The notes: generated from the letters alone by a model not told the origin. DNA of 44,907 nucleotides from Bacillota bacterium (GCA_023415055.1 JAEZLZ010000084.1:1-44907); one strand, 5' to 3'; positions 26,091 through 33,261 are shown, counted from the stretch's first letter. Translations and numbers: made by a program.

Positions 26091-26122
26091 GACACCTGAA
26101 TTTATATAGTTGACTAGTGACA
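26091..26122 (+). repeat. Left copy of a 32-base imperfect direct repeat flanking the island
   Basis: GACACCTGAAT followed by TATATAG and TGACTAGTGACA. It matches 27 of 32 positions with 32000-32031 in the same orientation, 5.9 kb away. A weaker second unit follows about 28 bases later. Confidence 0.55.
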
Positions 26123-26186
26123 AATAAATAGTATTTTTATCATCGTCTTATATCTCCATATAAGTCTTGTATTTCTTCTCAAATGC

Positions 26187-26286
26187 CCAATATTGCAGGG
26201 TTTTTCGGCATTCTCATGTTCATGTGTTTTCGGGATATCTTCTCAAATCTTCCCGTATTTTCTCTTGCTTTTTCCTGCAATATTGG
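26187..26286. repeat. Perfect 13-base inverted repeat at the island's left edge
   Basis: CCAATATTGCAGG at 26187-26199 and its exact reverse complement at 26274-26286 are separated by 74 bases. The right arm runs into the tandem TTGGTAAAT motif. No coding sequence lies between the arms. Confidence 0.6.
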
Positions 26287-26305
26287 TAAATTCGTTGGTA
26301 AATTT
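26279..26305 (+). repeat. Tandem TTGGTAAAT motif, left copy
   Basis: AATATTGGTAAAT, then TCG, then TTGGTAAATTT. The same pair of blocks with CT in the middle occurs at 31891-31916. Closely spaced short direct repeats of this kind are used as arm-type sites by tyrosine integrases, so these may be remnant ends of an integrative element; that is inference. Confidence 0.5.
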
Positions 26306-26927
26306 ACGCTCTGTACCAACGGGGGTTAGGCTTATTGTTGTTGGAGGAATAGGTGTACGGCTCGTTCCAGACAATTTCATAGATGCTCTGGGCAGAATAA
26401 ACCCTTTGCGGATGAGAAGCCAACAGTAACAAAATTCTGTATTCAATATCTGTGAGGATCACTTCCTCACCGTCAACCTTTACCTGACAGCGGCTGGTGT
26501 CGATCTCAATATTTCCGCAGCAATAGATGATGGAGCTTTGTTCTGCGGTTTTGGCCCCGTACACATAGTATCTGCGCAGGATCGCCTTTACCCGGTTCAT
26601 CAGCTCGTTATAGGAAAAGGGCTTTACCAGATAATCATCGCCCCCTGCAGAAAAGCCGAGGGTCTTGTCCGAATCCTGAGATTTGGCTGTCAAAAACAGG
26701 ACGGGGACAGTATAGCGTTTTCTGAGTTCTGCGCATACGGCATATCCGTTCATTTCCGGCATCATCACATCCAAAATCACAAGGTCGATGGTATGATCCA
26801 TTTTTTCAAGGACTTCCTTGCCGCAGGAGGCTTCCACCGTTTCATAACCTTCGCAGGTCAACAGCAGATGAAGCGCATCACGGATTTCGGAGTCATCATC
26901 TGCGAATAATATTCTTTTTCCTTCCAA
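26304..26927 (-). pseudogene. OmpR/VanR-type response regulator, C-terminus truncated
   Basis: AAGGAGG at 26936-26942 overlaps the GTG at 26936, so the TTG at 26927 with 8-base spacing is the likely start. The receiver domain is intact: acidic D-D-D near the N-terminus, phospho-acceptor in L-V-I-L-D-V-M-M-P and lysine in L-V-K-P-F-S. The winged-helix domain begins normally (L-T-D-I-E-Y-R-I-L) but after Y-S-S-N-N the family sequence stops and an unrelated tail of about 11 residues follows. The recognition helix and wing are therefore lost, so DNA binding should be abolished. No partner histidine kinase is present. It diverges from the phospholipid operon. Confidence 0.8.
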
Positions 26928-27076
26928 AGAGTACACCTCCTTCAGTTTACATTATATCGTTAGTGCTCACAAACCAAAAGTGCAGTGCCGAAATCTTCAG
27001 ATTTCTTCATATTCATTGCAGGTAGAATTTCAGATTCCCTTTGTATACTGAACATGATGAAGTCAGGAGGAACTCT

Positions 27077-27655
27077 ATGAAATCCAAAGAAACGATCATT
27101 AAAACCACAGCGATCATATTATTGGCTGCGCTCATGACGGTGGCAGCCTTTGTTTTGATAAAAGGATGGGTGGGCGGATATTTCAATTCCGTGGACACCT
27201 TGCGCAGTTATGTTGCGTCATACGGGATCTGGGCACCGGTGATCCTTACACTCATTCAGCTGCTGTTGGCTGTTTTGCCGATTTGCCCCAGTTTCACAGG
27301 CTGTGTGGTCGGTGCAGCCCTGTTCGGTGCGGCAGGCGGCTTCTGGACAAACTATCTCGGTATCAGTGCCGGTTCCATTGCCACTTATGCTCTGGCAAAG
27401 CGTTTTGGCGTTCAGCTTGTCAATAAGATGCTGCCCATGCAGAAGTATGAAGCCTACATAGAGAAAATCAACCGCAGCAAAAGCTATCCGAAACTGCTGT
27501 TTCTCGCTATTTTGATTCCTATGGCGCCGGACAATTTTCTTTGCTACTTTTCCGGGCTTGTGAATATGCCCGCCAAGAAATTCGTTACTATCATCATTAC
27601 AGCAAAGCCCTGGTGCATTTTGTTTTACAGCATCTTTTTTGCATATTTTCTTTAA
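27077..27655 (+). CDS. TVP38/TMEM64-family (VTT domain) membrane protein
   Basis: The ATG at 27077 follows AGGAGG by 6 bases and replaces an upstream TTG in the same frame; 192 residues. A first membrane helix at about 10-30 is followed by a VTT-type core with F-T-G-C-V-V-G-A-A-L-F-G and G-S-I-A-T-Y-A-L-A-K-R-F, then P-M-A-P-D-N-F-L-C-Y-F-S-G near the C-terminus. Proteins of this superfamily (DedA/VTT) are linked to phospholipid scramblase or flippase activity. It leads a tightly packed operon, 18 bases before the phosphatidylserine synthase gene. Confidence 0.88.
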   Translation: MKSKETIIKTTAIILLAALMTVAAFVLIKGWVGGYFNSVDTLRSYVASYGIWAPVILTLIQLLLAVLPICPSFTGCVVGAALFGAAGGFWTNYLGISAGSIATYALAKRFGVQLVNKMLPMQKYEAYIEKINRSKSYPKLLFLAILIPMAPDNFLCYFSGLVNMPAKKFVTIIITAKPWCILFYSIFFAYFL

Positions 27656-27673
27656 GAACAAAGGAGGGAACTT

Positions 27674-28294
27674 ATGATTGGCTATTATAACTACACCGTT
27701 ATTTTGACATATATCGGGATGCTGTTTGGGTTTGTCGGTATTACATACACATGGAACAGTAATCTGAAAATGGCGCTGATCTGTCTGATGATCGCCGGGT
27801 TCTGCGATATGTTTGATGGCAAGATCGCATCCAACATGGAGCGCACCAAACAAGAAAAGCGTTTCGGCGTTCAAATTGACTCACTCAGCGATCTCGTCTG
27901 CTTTGGCGTACTTCCGGCGCTGATCGTCTTTCATTGTTCCAACGGCGGATTTTTGTCTATCCTCATTTCCGCTGCCTATGTACTCTGCGCCCTGATTCGC
28001 CTTGCGTGGTTCAATGTGGACGAGGAACAGCGGCAGGATTTTGAGGAAAAGAGCCGTGAAACCTATCTCGGTCTGCCGGTTACAACAGCGGCGCTGCTGA
28101 TCCCGTTCTTTATGGGCGGTGCACAGCTTCTGTATCTTCCCTTTGATATACTGTGTCCTTGGCTGCTTCTGCCGATTGCCATTGCGTTTGTGTCACCATT
28201 CTATCTGAGAAAACCTCAAACTACCGGAAAAGTTATTATGACGCTGTGCGGAGTTGCCACTCTCGCATTAGTGCTGATAGGGGTGAAGATATGA
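27674..28294 (+). CDS. pssA: CDP-alcohol phosphatidyltransferase, probable phosphatidylserine synthase
   Basis: 206 residues with about six membrane helices. It would join CDP-diacylglycerol and serine to give phosphatidylserine. The active-site motif is D45-M-F-D48-G49-K-I-A52-S53, then G65, D69 and D73. The four aspartates are intact, but the usual arginine after the alanine is serine here. The S-L-S-D-L-V-C-F-G segment fits the PssA branch, and the next gene is the decarboxylase that uses its product. AAGGAGGG precedes the ATG. Confidence 0.87.
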   Translation: MIGYYNYTVILTYIGMLFGFVGITYTWNSNLKMALICLMIAGFCDMFDGKIASNMERTKQEKRFGVQIDSLSDLVCFGVLPALIVFHCSNGGFLSILISAAYVLCALIRLAWFNVDEEQRQDFEEKSRETYLGLPVTTAALLIPFFMGGAQLLYLPFDILCPWLLLPIAIAFVSPFYLRKPQTTGKVIMTLCGVATLALVLIGVKI

Positions 28295-29139
28295 GTAATA
28301 CTTCCAAAATGGTCAGCTTTTTATATGGGACAAGCTTTGGCAGATGCCTTTTGAAAATTATTATGAAGCTGCATTTGGATCGCATTGTGACCCGTTTTCT
28401 CTGGTCACCCTGCTCCAAGCCGTTGATCGGGTGGTATGTCCGTCATAACGGTATCGCTGTAACACCGGAAGAACAGGCATCCTTCCGCTCCTTCCGTGAC
28501 CTGTTTGCCCATACACGGGCGGGTATCATGGTCGATCTCACACCGGAGCATTTGATCAGTCCTTGTGACGGATGGCTGAGCGCTTTTTACATTGACGAGA
28601 AAAGCTGCTTTGCCATTAAGAACTCCCATTATAAAATCAGAGACTTTTTGCAGGATGAAGCCCTTGCAAGGAACTATATGGGCGGCACCTGTCTAATCTT
28701 CCGGTTATGCGTATCTGATTATCACCACTATTGCTACATTGACGATGGCTACCAAGGCGAAAACCACTTTATCCCTGGCGTTCTTCACAGCGTTCAGCCT
28801 ATCGCCTGCGAAACATACCCGGTTTTCGTGCTGAACAAGCGGAGCTGGTGTCTGCTGACAACGGAACACTTCGGGCCGGTGGTACATTGCGAGATCGGAG
28901 CACTGGTGGTTGGCGGCATCTTCAACGAAAGGGAAAATGTCCGCTTTTGCAAAGGCACGGAGAAAGGACATTTTGAGCTTGCTGGCTCTACCATTATCCT
29001 GCTCTTTGAGAAAGATCAAATACAGCTCAGGCCGGAGCTGCTGGAAAAACTCTCTCAGGTTGAGGAGGTACAAGTGAAGCTAGGTGAATGGATCGGCATA
29101 GCGGAAAGGAGAAAATCGCATGAAGCGAGATATTTTTAA
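28291..29139 (+). CDS. psd: Phosphatidylserine decarboxylase
   Basis: The frame opens at 28153, but the ATG at 28291 overlaps the previous stop (ATGA) and gives the family N-terminus; 282 residues. The enzyme makes phosphatidylethanolamine from phosphatidylserine with a pyruvoyl group formed by self-cleavage. The catalytic residues of the family are visible: D in S-P-C-D-G-W, H in S-D-Y-H-H-Y, and the cleavage site L-A-G-S-T-I near residue 243, where Gly-Ser is cut. Sitting directly after pssA, it completes the route to PE. Confidence 0.9.
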   Translation: MSNTSKMVSFLYGTSFGRCLLKIIMKLHLDRIVTRFLWSPCSKPLIGWYVRHNGIAVTPEEQASFRSFRDLFAHTRAGIMVDLTPEHLISPCDGWLSAFYIDEKSCFAIKNSHYKIRDFLQDEALARNYMGGTCLIFRLCVSDYHHYCYIDDGYQGENHFIPGVLHSVQPIACETYPVFVLNKRSWCLLTTEHFGPVVHCEIGALVVGGIFNERENVRFCKGTEKGHFELAGSTIILLFEKDQIQLRPELLEKLSQVEEVQVKLGEWIGIAERRKSHEARYF

Positions 29140-29320
29140 TAAAATCTGTACCGCAATCATATTTACAGTGAGTATCATCCTGTCTTGGGGTGGGATGATC
29201 TATGCGACGAATGACCCTGATTATTTCATGGTAATCTGTATCGTTGCATCTCTGATTGGGTATGGCATCTTCTTTTGGGCGGTACTTCGTTATGAAAAAA
29301 TTTCCAAAGACCAAAACTGA
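29120..29320 (+). CDS. Small two-helix membrane protein
   Basis: 66 residues, overlapping the end of the decarboxylase gene by 20 bases and the start of the PAP2 gene by 29. Two hydrophobic helices at about 9-28 and 36-55, a basic N-terminus and a charged tail suggest a small integral membrane protein. GAAAGGAGAAA precedes the ATG. I do not recognise the family. The tight overlaps on both sides suggest it is real and acts with the lipid enzymes. Confidence 0.65.
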   Translation: MKRDIFNKICTAIIFTVSIILSWGGMIYATNDPDYFMVICIVASLIGYGIFFWAVLRYEKISKDQN

Positions 29321-29981
29321 TTTCAGAGAAACGGTACTTGTCTTGGGTGTTGCCTTCCTTTGGAACGAAGCAGTGTATCTCGGTGCCCGACAGATCGCCC
29401 AATCCTGGCACCATTACGATATGACCACCTCTATTGACAGGCTTGTTCCGTTTCTGCCGTGGACAACTTCAATCTATTTTGGTTGTTATCTGTTTTGGTG
29501 CATCAACTACTTCCTGTGTGCCGTGCAGGAAAAGTCAGAGTGTGATCGTTTTTTCTGCGCCGATACTCTGGCAAAGGGAATATGCTTTTTGCTGTTTTTG
29601 TTGATCCCTGCCACCAACATCCGCCCTGAAATCATCGGAGAAACGGTATGGGACACTCTGATGAAACTGCTTCACCGACTTGATGCTGCCGACAATCTGT
29701 TTCCGTCCATCCATTGCCTTGTCAGTTGGTTTTGCTGGATCGGTGTCAGAAAGCGAAAGGATATATCTACGCTTTATCGGCATTTCTCGCTTGCCATGGC
29801 TGTAGCGGTGTGCATATCGACCTTGACCACAAGGCAGCACGTGATAGCCGATGTAGTTGGTGGTATATTGCTGGCAGAAGTATGCTATTATTTTTCTGGA
29901 ACAACGAAAATTTGCGCGACTTATTCCTCTGTGATCTTACATCTGTCAAAATGGTTAGTAAGCCGAAAGTCAGCTAAGTGA
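29292..29981 (+). CDS. PAP2-superfamily membrane phosphatase/phosphotransferase
   Basis: The ATG at 29292 gives a basic N-terminus (M-K-K-F-P-K) and was chosen over 29256; 229 residues. About six membrane helices are seen. PAP2 motifs appear as F-P-S-I-H-C with the first histidine and T-T-R-Q-H-V-I-A-D-V with the second histidine and aspartate. This arrangement is closer to the inositolphosphotransferase-like PAP2 branch than to classical PgpB. It could dephosphorylate a lipid phosphate or transfer a phospho-head-group. The transcript terminator overlaps its last codons. Confidence 0.8.
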   Translation: MKKFPKTKTDFRETVLVLGVAFLWNEAVYLGARQIAQSWHHYDMTTSIDRLVPFLPWTTSIYFGCYLFWCINYFLCAVQEKSECDRFFCADTLAKGICFLLFLLIPATNIRPEIIGETVWDTLMKLLHRLDAADNLFPSIHCLVSWFCWIGVRKRKDISTLYRHFSLAMAVAVCISTLTTRQHVIADVVGGILLAEVCYYFSGTTKICATYSSVILHLSKWLVSRKSAK

Positions 29982-29998
29982 TTTTCGGCTTGCTTTTT
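29960..29998 (+). terminator. Intrinsic terminator of the phospholipid operon
   Basis: AAGCCGAAA at 29960-29968 pairs with TTTCGGCTT at 29983-29991, followed by GCTTTTTT. The left arm and loop contain the last codons and stop of the PAP2 gene. Confidence 0.85.
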
Positions 29999-30004
29999 TG
30001 ATCA

Positions 30005-30877
30005 TTACTCTTCTTTGAGAGTTTTATATCCCTCTAAAAGTCGGTCGTTTTCCATGATAAAAGGTGCTGCTGTCGGTTGATCAAAAGAGGTATCATATTT
30101 TTCCATAAGATAACAGTTGAGTTGTGTACGATCAGAGAACGCTGTCAGCTGATAGGGTTCTTGAAATGCCATTTTATCAACAAAATAGAGTTTATCATCA
30201 TGTTCAAACAACACACCTGTATGTCCGATAAAGAGATAATTGTTCTGTTCGTCGATTGATTCGTGGAAAACAACACAAATCAAACTGGCGCTCTCATTAT
30301 CAAGAAAGCGTATTCCCCGTGCTTTCCAGTCATTTTGAAGATTCTGCACATGGATATTTGTATCCTTGCTCATGGTTGTTGGTATGGTGGAATACATCGC
30401 CTTGAAAGACGAAAAGTCGCTCGCACCTGTGAGTATAGATGCATCTTCCTCCAAAGCGACCAGATCCATCATAATCATATCTTCTCTCGTTTCGTTATTC
30501 GCAGATGTTTCTATAAAGTCGGCAAACAGACCAAAAGCAGTAATACGGCAGTTGTAGCCCAGAAAGTCAGGAGATTTCTCATTCCATTTATCCTGTATTT
30601 CGTAGGGGTCATACTTACTTTCGCCAGTCTATATTTCAAATTCAGCTGCAAGATCATTTGCGTTTACAATAGAATTAAACGGGTTCACATGATCAAAGAA
30701 TGCCTGCTGGCGAGTTTCTGAAATGTCCGCAGATCCCATAATCTCTGACAACTGATTTTGTAGAACTTGAGATGCCAGGTTGCTGTATTGAATTTCATCT
30801 GGTCAAGCAGAAATAAGAGTTGCAATAAGCAAGGTACATATTGCTATGATGACTTTTTTAATCGTTGAATATCTCAT
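30005..30877 (-). pseudogene. DUF4300 lipoprotein gene with two in-frame stop codons
   Basis: From ATG 30875-30877, with TGGAGGAC as ribosome site, the frame runs to 30005 and is interrupted only by TGA at 30803-30805 and TAG at 30629-30631. The N-terminus is a lipoprotein signal ending L-I-S-A, and the TGA falls exactly where the lipobox cysteine (TGC or TGT) should be. Downstream, Y-N-C-R-I-T-A-F, A-F-Q-E-P-Y-Q and P-F-I-M-E-N-D identify a DUF4300 protein, whose function is unknown. The two point nonsense mutations with an otherwise conserved frame indicate a recent pseudogene. The 3' part alone (30005-30478) could be misread as a gene. Confidence 0.8.
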
Positions 30878-30910
30878 GATGTCCTCCATTTTGTTTCACT
30901 TGAAAGGCAT

Positions 30911-31462
30911 TTATTTCATTACTTTTATGAAACGGAACATCTCATTTGGGCCCTCATTGGGGCCACATTCTTCCGCATCAGGCAGAACATGTTCCGGCTG
31001 AAAATACTCGCACCAAAACTGATCTATCTGAAACCCGCATTTGTTTACATAGAAATGGATATTACGCTTCTCAAAATATGGTGTGCAGGTCTCCCAAACC
31101 TTCGTTTCGGGGTGCAGCGCTTCCACCGCCTGCCATGCGCCATAGCCAATACCTTTGCCGTGCTCATCGGGCAGAGTAAAAAGAATTTCAAGTTCGTTGC
31201 GATGTGTTTCCTTGTCGATCTTCAGAATAACACCGCCGACTTTTTTACCATCTGCAATGATGCGATATGTTTCGTTTTTTGGATCGTCAATGCATCGCTC
31301 AATGGTTTTGCGGGAAATGATTTCGCCATCGTCGTCAATATGGTCATCCCGCTCACCGAATTCCAGCATGGCACCATATTTGAACGCCCACTGATTGTCC
31401 AGAATAAATTGCTCCCGATCATCCGCTTTCAAAGGAACAAGGGTTACTTCTGTGTGCTTCAT
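30911..31462 (-). CDS. GNAT-family N-acetyltransferase behind a structured leader
   Basis: 183 residues. The acetyl-CoA binding loop reads H-G-K-G-I-G-Y-G after a L-F-T-L-P-D strand, and the C-terminal strand has H-F-Y-V-N-K-C-G-F. The charged N-terminal half resembles GNAT proteins that act on small amines or antibiotics, but the substrate is not identifiable. AGGAGG lies 9 bases before the ATG, immediately after an intrinsic terminator, so expression should depend on read-through of the leader at 31483-31609. It is the only clearly intact gene in the right part of the island. Confidence 0.87.
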   Translation of the reverse strand: MKHTEVTLVPLKADDREQFILDNQWAFKYGAMLEFGERDDHIDDDGEIISRKTIERCIDDPKNETYRIIADGKKVGGVILKIDKETHRNELEILFTLPDEHGKGIGYGAWQAVEALHPETKVWETCTPYFEKRNIHFYVNKCGFQIDQFWCEYFQPEHVLPDAEECGPNEGPNEMFRFIKVMK

Positions 31463-31482
31463 TTTGAATACCTCCTAAAAAT

Positions 31483-31609
31483 AAAAACAGCTCGGCTATT
31501 ACCCTAAAGTAATAACCGAGCTCACTCGACATCTTATCTGACAGGCGGCCTGCAAGCTAAGTGCTTACGATCCCCTACACTACGGTGTACTGTCCTCCGA
31601 TGACATATT
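31483..31609 (-). ncRNA. Structured attenuator-like leader RNA of the GNAT gene
   Basis: In the transcript (minus strand) a GACAG/CUGUC stem (plus-strand 31590-31594 with 31540-31544) closes a junction holding two hairpins: UACAC/GUGUA (31576-31589, loop 31581-31584) and GUAAGC/GCUUGC (31552-31568). A strong terminator with a U-rich tail follows, then the ribosome site. A CGAG upstream of the terminator can pair with the CUCG of its 5' arm, so an alternative fold exists. An ATG at 31604-31606 opens an 8-codon frame ending at TAG (31580-31582), with no ribosome site. It fits no riboswitch class I can name. Confidence 0.6.
31489..31522 (-). terminator. Leader terminator before the GNAT gene
   Basis: Arms 31489-31502 and 31509-31522 form a 14-base stem with one G-U pair in the minus-strand RNA, a 6-base loop, and then UGUUUUUAUUUUU. 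It lies between the promoter and the ribosome site of the GNAT gene, so it should block expression unless it is disrupted. Confidence 0.88.
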
Positions 31610-31615
31610 TGTTTC

Positions 31616-31644
31616 ATTATAACGGAAAAAGCAGAAAAAATCAA
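31616..31644 (-). promoter_or_regulatory. Sigma-A promoter for the leader and GNAT gene
   Basis: On the minus strand, TTGATT (plus 31639-31644), a 17-base spacer and a perfect TATAAT (plus 31616-31621). Transcription should begin near 31609. Confidence 0.82.
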
Positions 31645-31668
31645 TTAGTCCCAAAATAATTTACATCA

Positions 31669-31838
31669 TCATTCTTCCATGACTTCCAACATCATTCTGG
31701 CACCCAGCTTGAAGCCATTTTGGAATATCAGACAATCTGTGATGGTTTGATGCTCTCGCATACAATCCGTGTATTTCTCAAACAACTCTTTCTGCTCGTC
31801 TGTCATGGTAGCTTTGAGTGTTTCTTCATCTCAGTCAT
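31669..31838 (-). pseudogene. DUF6809-like gene remnant
   Basis: An ATG at 31836-31838 behind AAGGAG starts a frame that stops after 11 codons. In another frame about 45 codons downstream of a TGA (31831-31833) read convincingly as the C-terminus of a DUF6809-type protein: D-E-Q-K-E-L-F-E-K-Y, then F-K-L-G-A-R-M-M-L-E-V-M-E-E and stop at 31669-31671. The N-terminal half is missing and a frameshift separates the start from the body. I associate proteins of this kind with clostridial mobile elements; function unknown. Confidence 0.55.
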
Positions 31839-31890
31839 TGTATTGATCTCCTTATTCTGGTATTAGAATCTGCAAGTCTGACTCTCCAGA

Positions 31891-31916
31891 AATATTGGTA
31901 AATCTTTGGTAAATTT
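31891..31916 (+). repeat. Tandem TTGGTAAAT motif, right copy
   Basis: AATATTGGTAAAT, CT, TTGGTAAATTT: the two outer blocks (13 and 11 bases) are identical to those at 26279-26305. It is part of the 373-base non-coding stretch 31839-32211. Confidence 0.5.
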
Positions 31917-31999
31917 GAGATCGAAACACAAAAAACGCTTAAAAACGGGGCTTATGAGACGATTTGAGACATTTCATCATGCCCGGTAAATCCTGCCGT

Positions 32000-32031
32000 G
32001 ACATCTGAATTAATATAGATGACTTGTGGCA
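32000..32031 (+). repeat. Right copy of the 32-base imperfect direct repeat
   Basis: It matches 26091-26122 at 27 of 32 positions. A second, weaker unit starts about 28 bases later (GTGGCATCCGAAT against GTGACATCTGAAT), so the motif is itself duplicated here. Confidence 0.55.
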
Positions 32032-32061
32032 TCCGAATCGATATTTGCACCGATAAAAAGA

Positions 32062-32166
32062 AGGAGCATTCGTAATTGAAGGATATAGTCCTCCCCTAGA
32101 GAAGACAAAAAGAAAATCATTGTCCATCTCTGGAGAGGATATATCGTTTTGATTACGGATGCTCTT
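32062..32166. repeat. Long imperfect hairpin of about 105 bases
   Basis: Bases 32062-32102 and 32127-32166 are reverse-complementary over most of their length, for example GAGCATTCGTAAT against ATTACGGATGCTC, with a 24-base loop. It follows the LacI gene on the minus strand. A simple terminator is unlikely because the stem is so long and no clear T-run follows. A MITE-like relic or a small RNA is possible. Confidence 0.55.
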
Positions 32167-32211
32167 GCTATTTGTTGCGATGATATATGGAATGGGAGAC
32201 ATCGAATAAAA

Positions 32212-33261
32212 TTAAAAATTCGTTGTCTCGCGGTAGATGATATTTGAATTGATATAAGTAACCTCTGTGGAGGCATCCGGATACTGTATACGGTACAGAA
32301 GCTGCTTTGCAAGACGTACACCAAGGTTTCTTGTCTGTACCTCAACGGTGGTCAGCCGATCTGCTATGCCGGGATATTCCGTACTGGCATCGAAGCCGGA
32401 AAGGGCAATGTCCTCCGGTGTACGAATGTTGTGATCGTTCAGATACTGAAGTACGAAATAAGCAACATAATCGCTGACACAGACGATTGCCTGGGGAAGC
32501 TTCTTGAGGCCTCCTAAAAAGGCATGGATCTCTTCTCGGTAGGTGTAGATTCCGATATCACCGGTCAGACACAGCTCCGGGATTACCTTCAACTGGTTCT
32601 GGGACATGGCATCCAAATACCCTTCATATCGTTCCTTATTCGTAATAGCATAATGTGTATCGCCGATAAATCCGATTTCTGTACGACCTCTTCTTATAAT
32701 TTCATTTGTAATTTTTCTGATGCAGCTTCTACCCTCTAGTAAAAATAAATCTCCGGTTACCTTGTCATAGGGAATATCAGCCACCATATCCAAAAAGACC
32801 TTGGGAATTTTCAAATCATTTAATGAATTAATCAAGTCATAATCGTAAACATTAAGTACAACCATTCCTTGAATGGAACCATTCGTCAAAGAGCTGGGGA
32901 GCGTATAACCAGGTGACATTTTACTCGGAAGATAGGTATACATCAGATTCACCCCGCTTTTATCCAATTCCTTTGCAATCTGATGTATGATATTCATCCA
33001 AAAAAGTGCTGATTCCGGTCTGGATACAACAACAGAGACCGTGTTGATGGCAGGATCCATCATATCTGCGGTTTCAGATGCAGGCAATGAGCTACCTTTG
33101 CCGGACTGACCCTGTCTAAAATATCCCATTTCTTTTGCTTTATTATATATTTGCTTTACTAAGACATCGGATACGCCGGGTTGATTGTTTAGTACCTTCC
33201 ATACAGTAACTCTTGATATGTCAAGCTCATTGGCGACATCCTGCATTGTAATACGTTTCAT
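32212..33261 (-). CDS. LacI-family transcriptional regulator
   Basis: 349 residues. The DNA-binding domain is at the extreme N-terminus (T-M-Q-D-V-A-N-E-L-D-I-S-R-V-T-V-W-K-V-L), followed by a hinge and a periplasmic-binding-like sugar domain. A linker near 48-68 is rich in Ser, Gly and Ala. The C-terminal region has D-I-A-L-S-G-F-D-A-S. It diverges from the importer operon at 33706 and most probably represses that operon, the glycosidases and itself. AAGAGGTGG precedes the ATG. Confidence 0.92.
   Translation of the reverse strand: MKRITMQDVANELDISRVTVWKVLNNQPGVSDVLVKQIYNKAKEMGYFRQGQSGKGSSLPASETADMMDPAINTVSVVVSRPESALFWMNIIHQIAKELDKSGVNLMYTYLPSKMSPGYTLPSSLTNGSIQGMVVLNVYDYDLINSLNDLKIPKVFLDMVADIPYDKVTGDLFLLEGRSCIRKITNEIIRRGRTEIGFIGDTHYAITNKERYEGYLDAMSQNQLKVIPELCLTGDIGIYTYREEIHAFLGGLKKLPQAIVCVSDYVAYFVLQYLNDHNIRTPEDIALSGFDASTEYPGIADRLTTVEVQTRNLGVRLAKQLLYRIQYPDASTEVTYINSNIIYRETTNF

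Larger units (their letters stand above)
26091..32031. mobile_element. Probable decayed integrative island with phospholipid cargo
   Basis: The stretch from about 26.3 to 31.65 kb is visibly richer in G+C and uses different codons from both flanks. It carries three broken genes (response regulator, DUF4300, DUF6809), and is bracketed by two pairs of direct repeats (26091-26122 with 32000-32031, and 26279-26305 with 31891-31916). No integrase, relaxase or transposase gene remains. Boundaries are approximate. The left coding junction lies near 26340, where the response regulator loses similarity to its family. Confidence 0.6.

Noticed and set aside
27218..27874. 218-codon open frame antisense to the VTT protein and phosphatidylserine synthase genes
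   Set aside because: Histidine/cysteine/glutamine-rich antisense composition; the plus-strand genes have motifs and ribosome sites.
28291..29139. Inactive phosphatidylserine decarboxylase because the site reads A-G-S-T rather than L-G-S-T
   Set aside because: The essential Gly-Ser pair and the Asp and His residues are intact, and the preceding residue varies in clostridial members.
30803..30805. Selenocysteine or TGA recoding at the DUF4300 lipobox
   Set aside because: No SECIS-like stem was seen after the codon, and a second stop (TAG) further along supports simple pseudogenisation.
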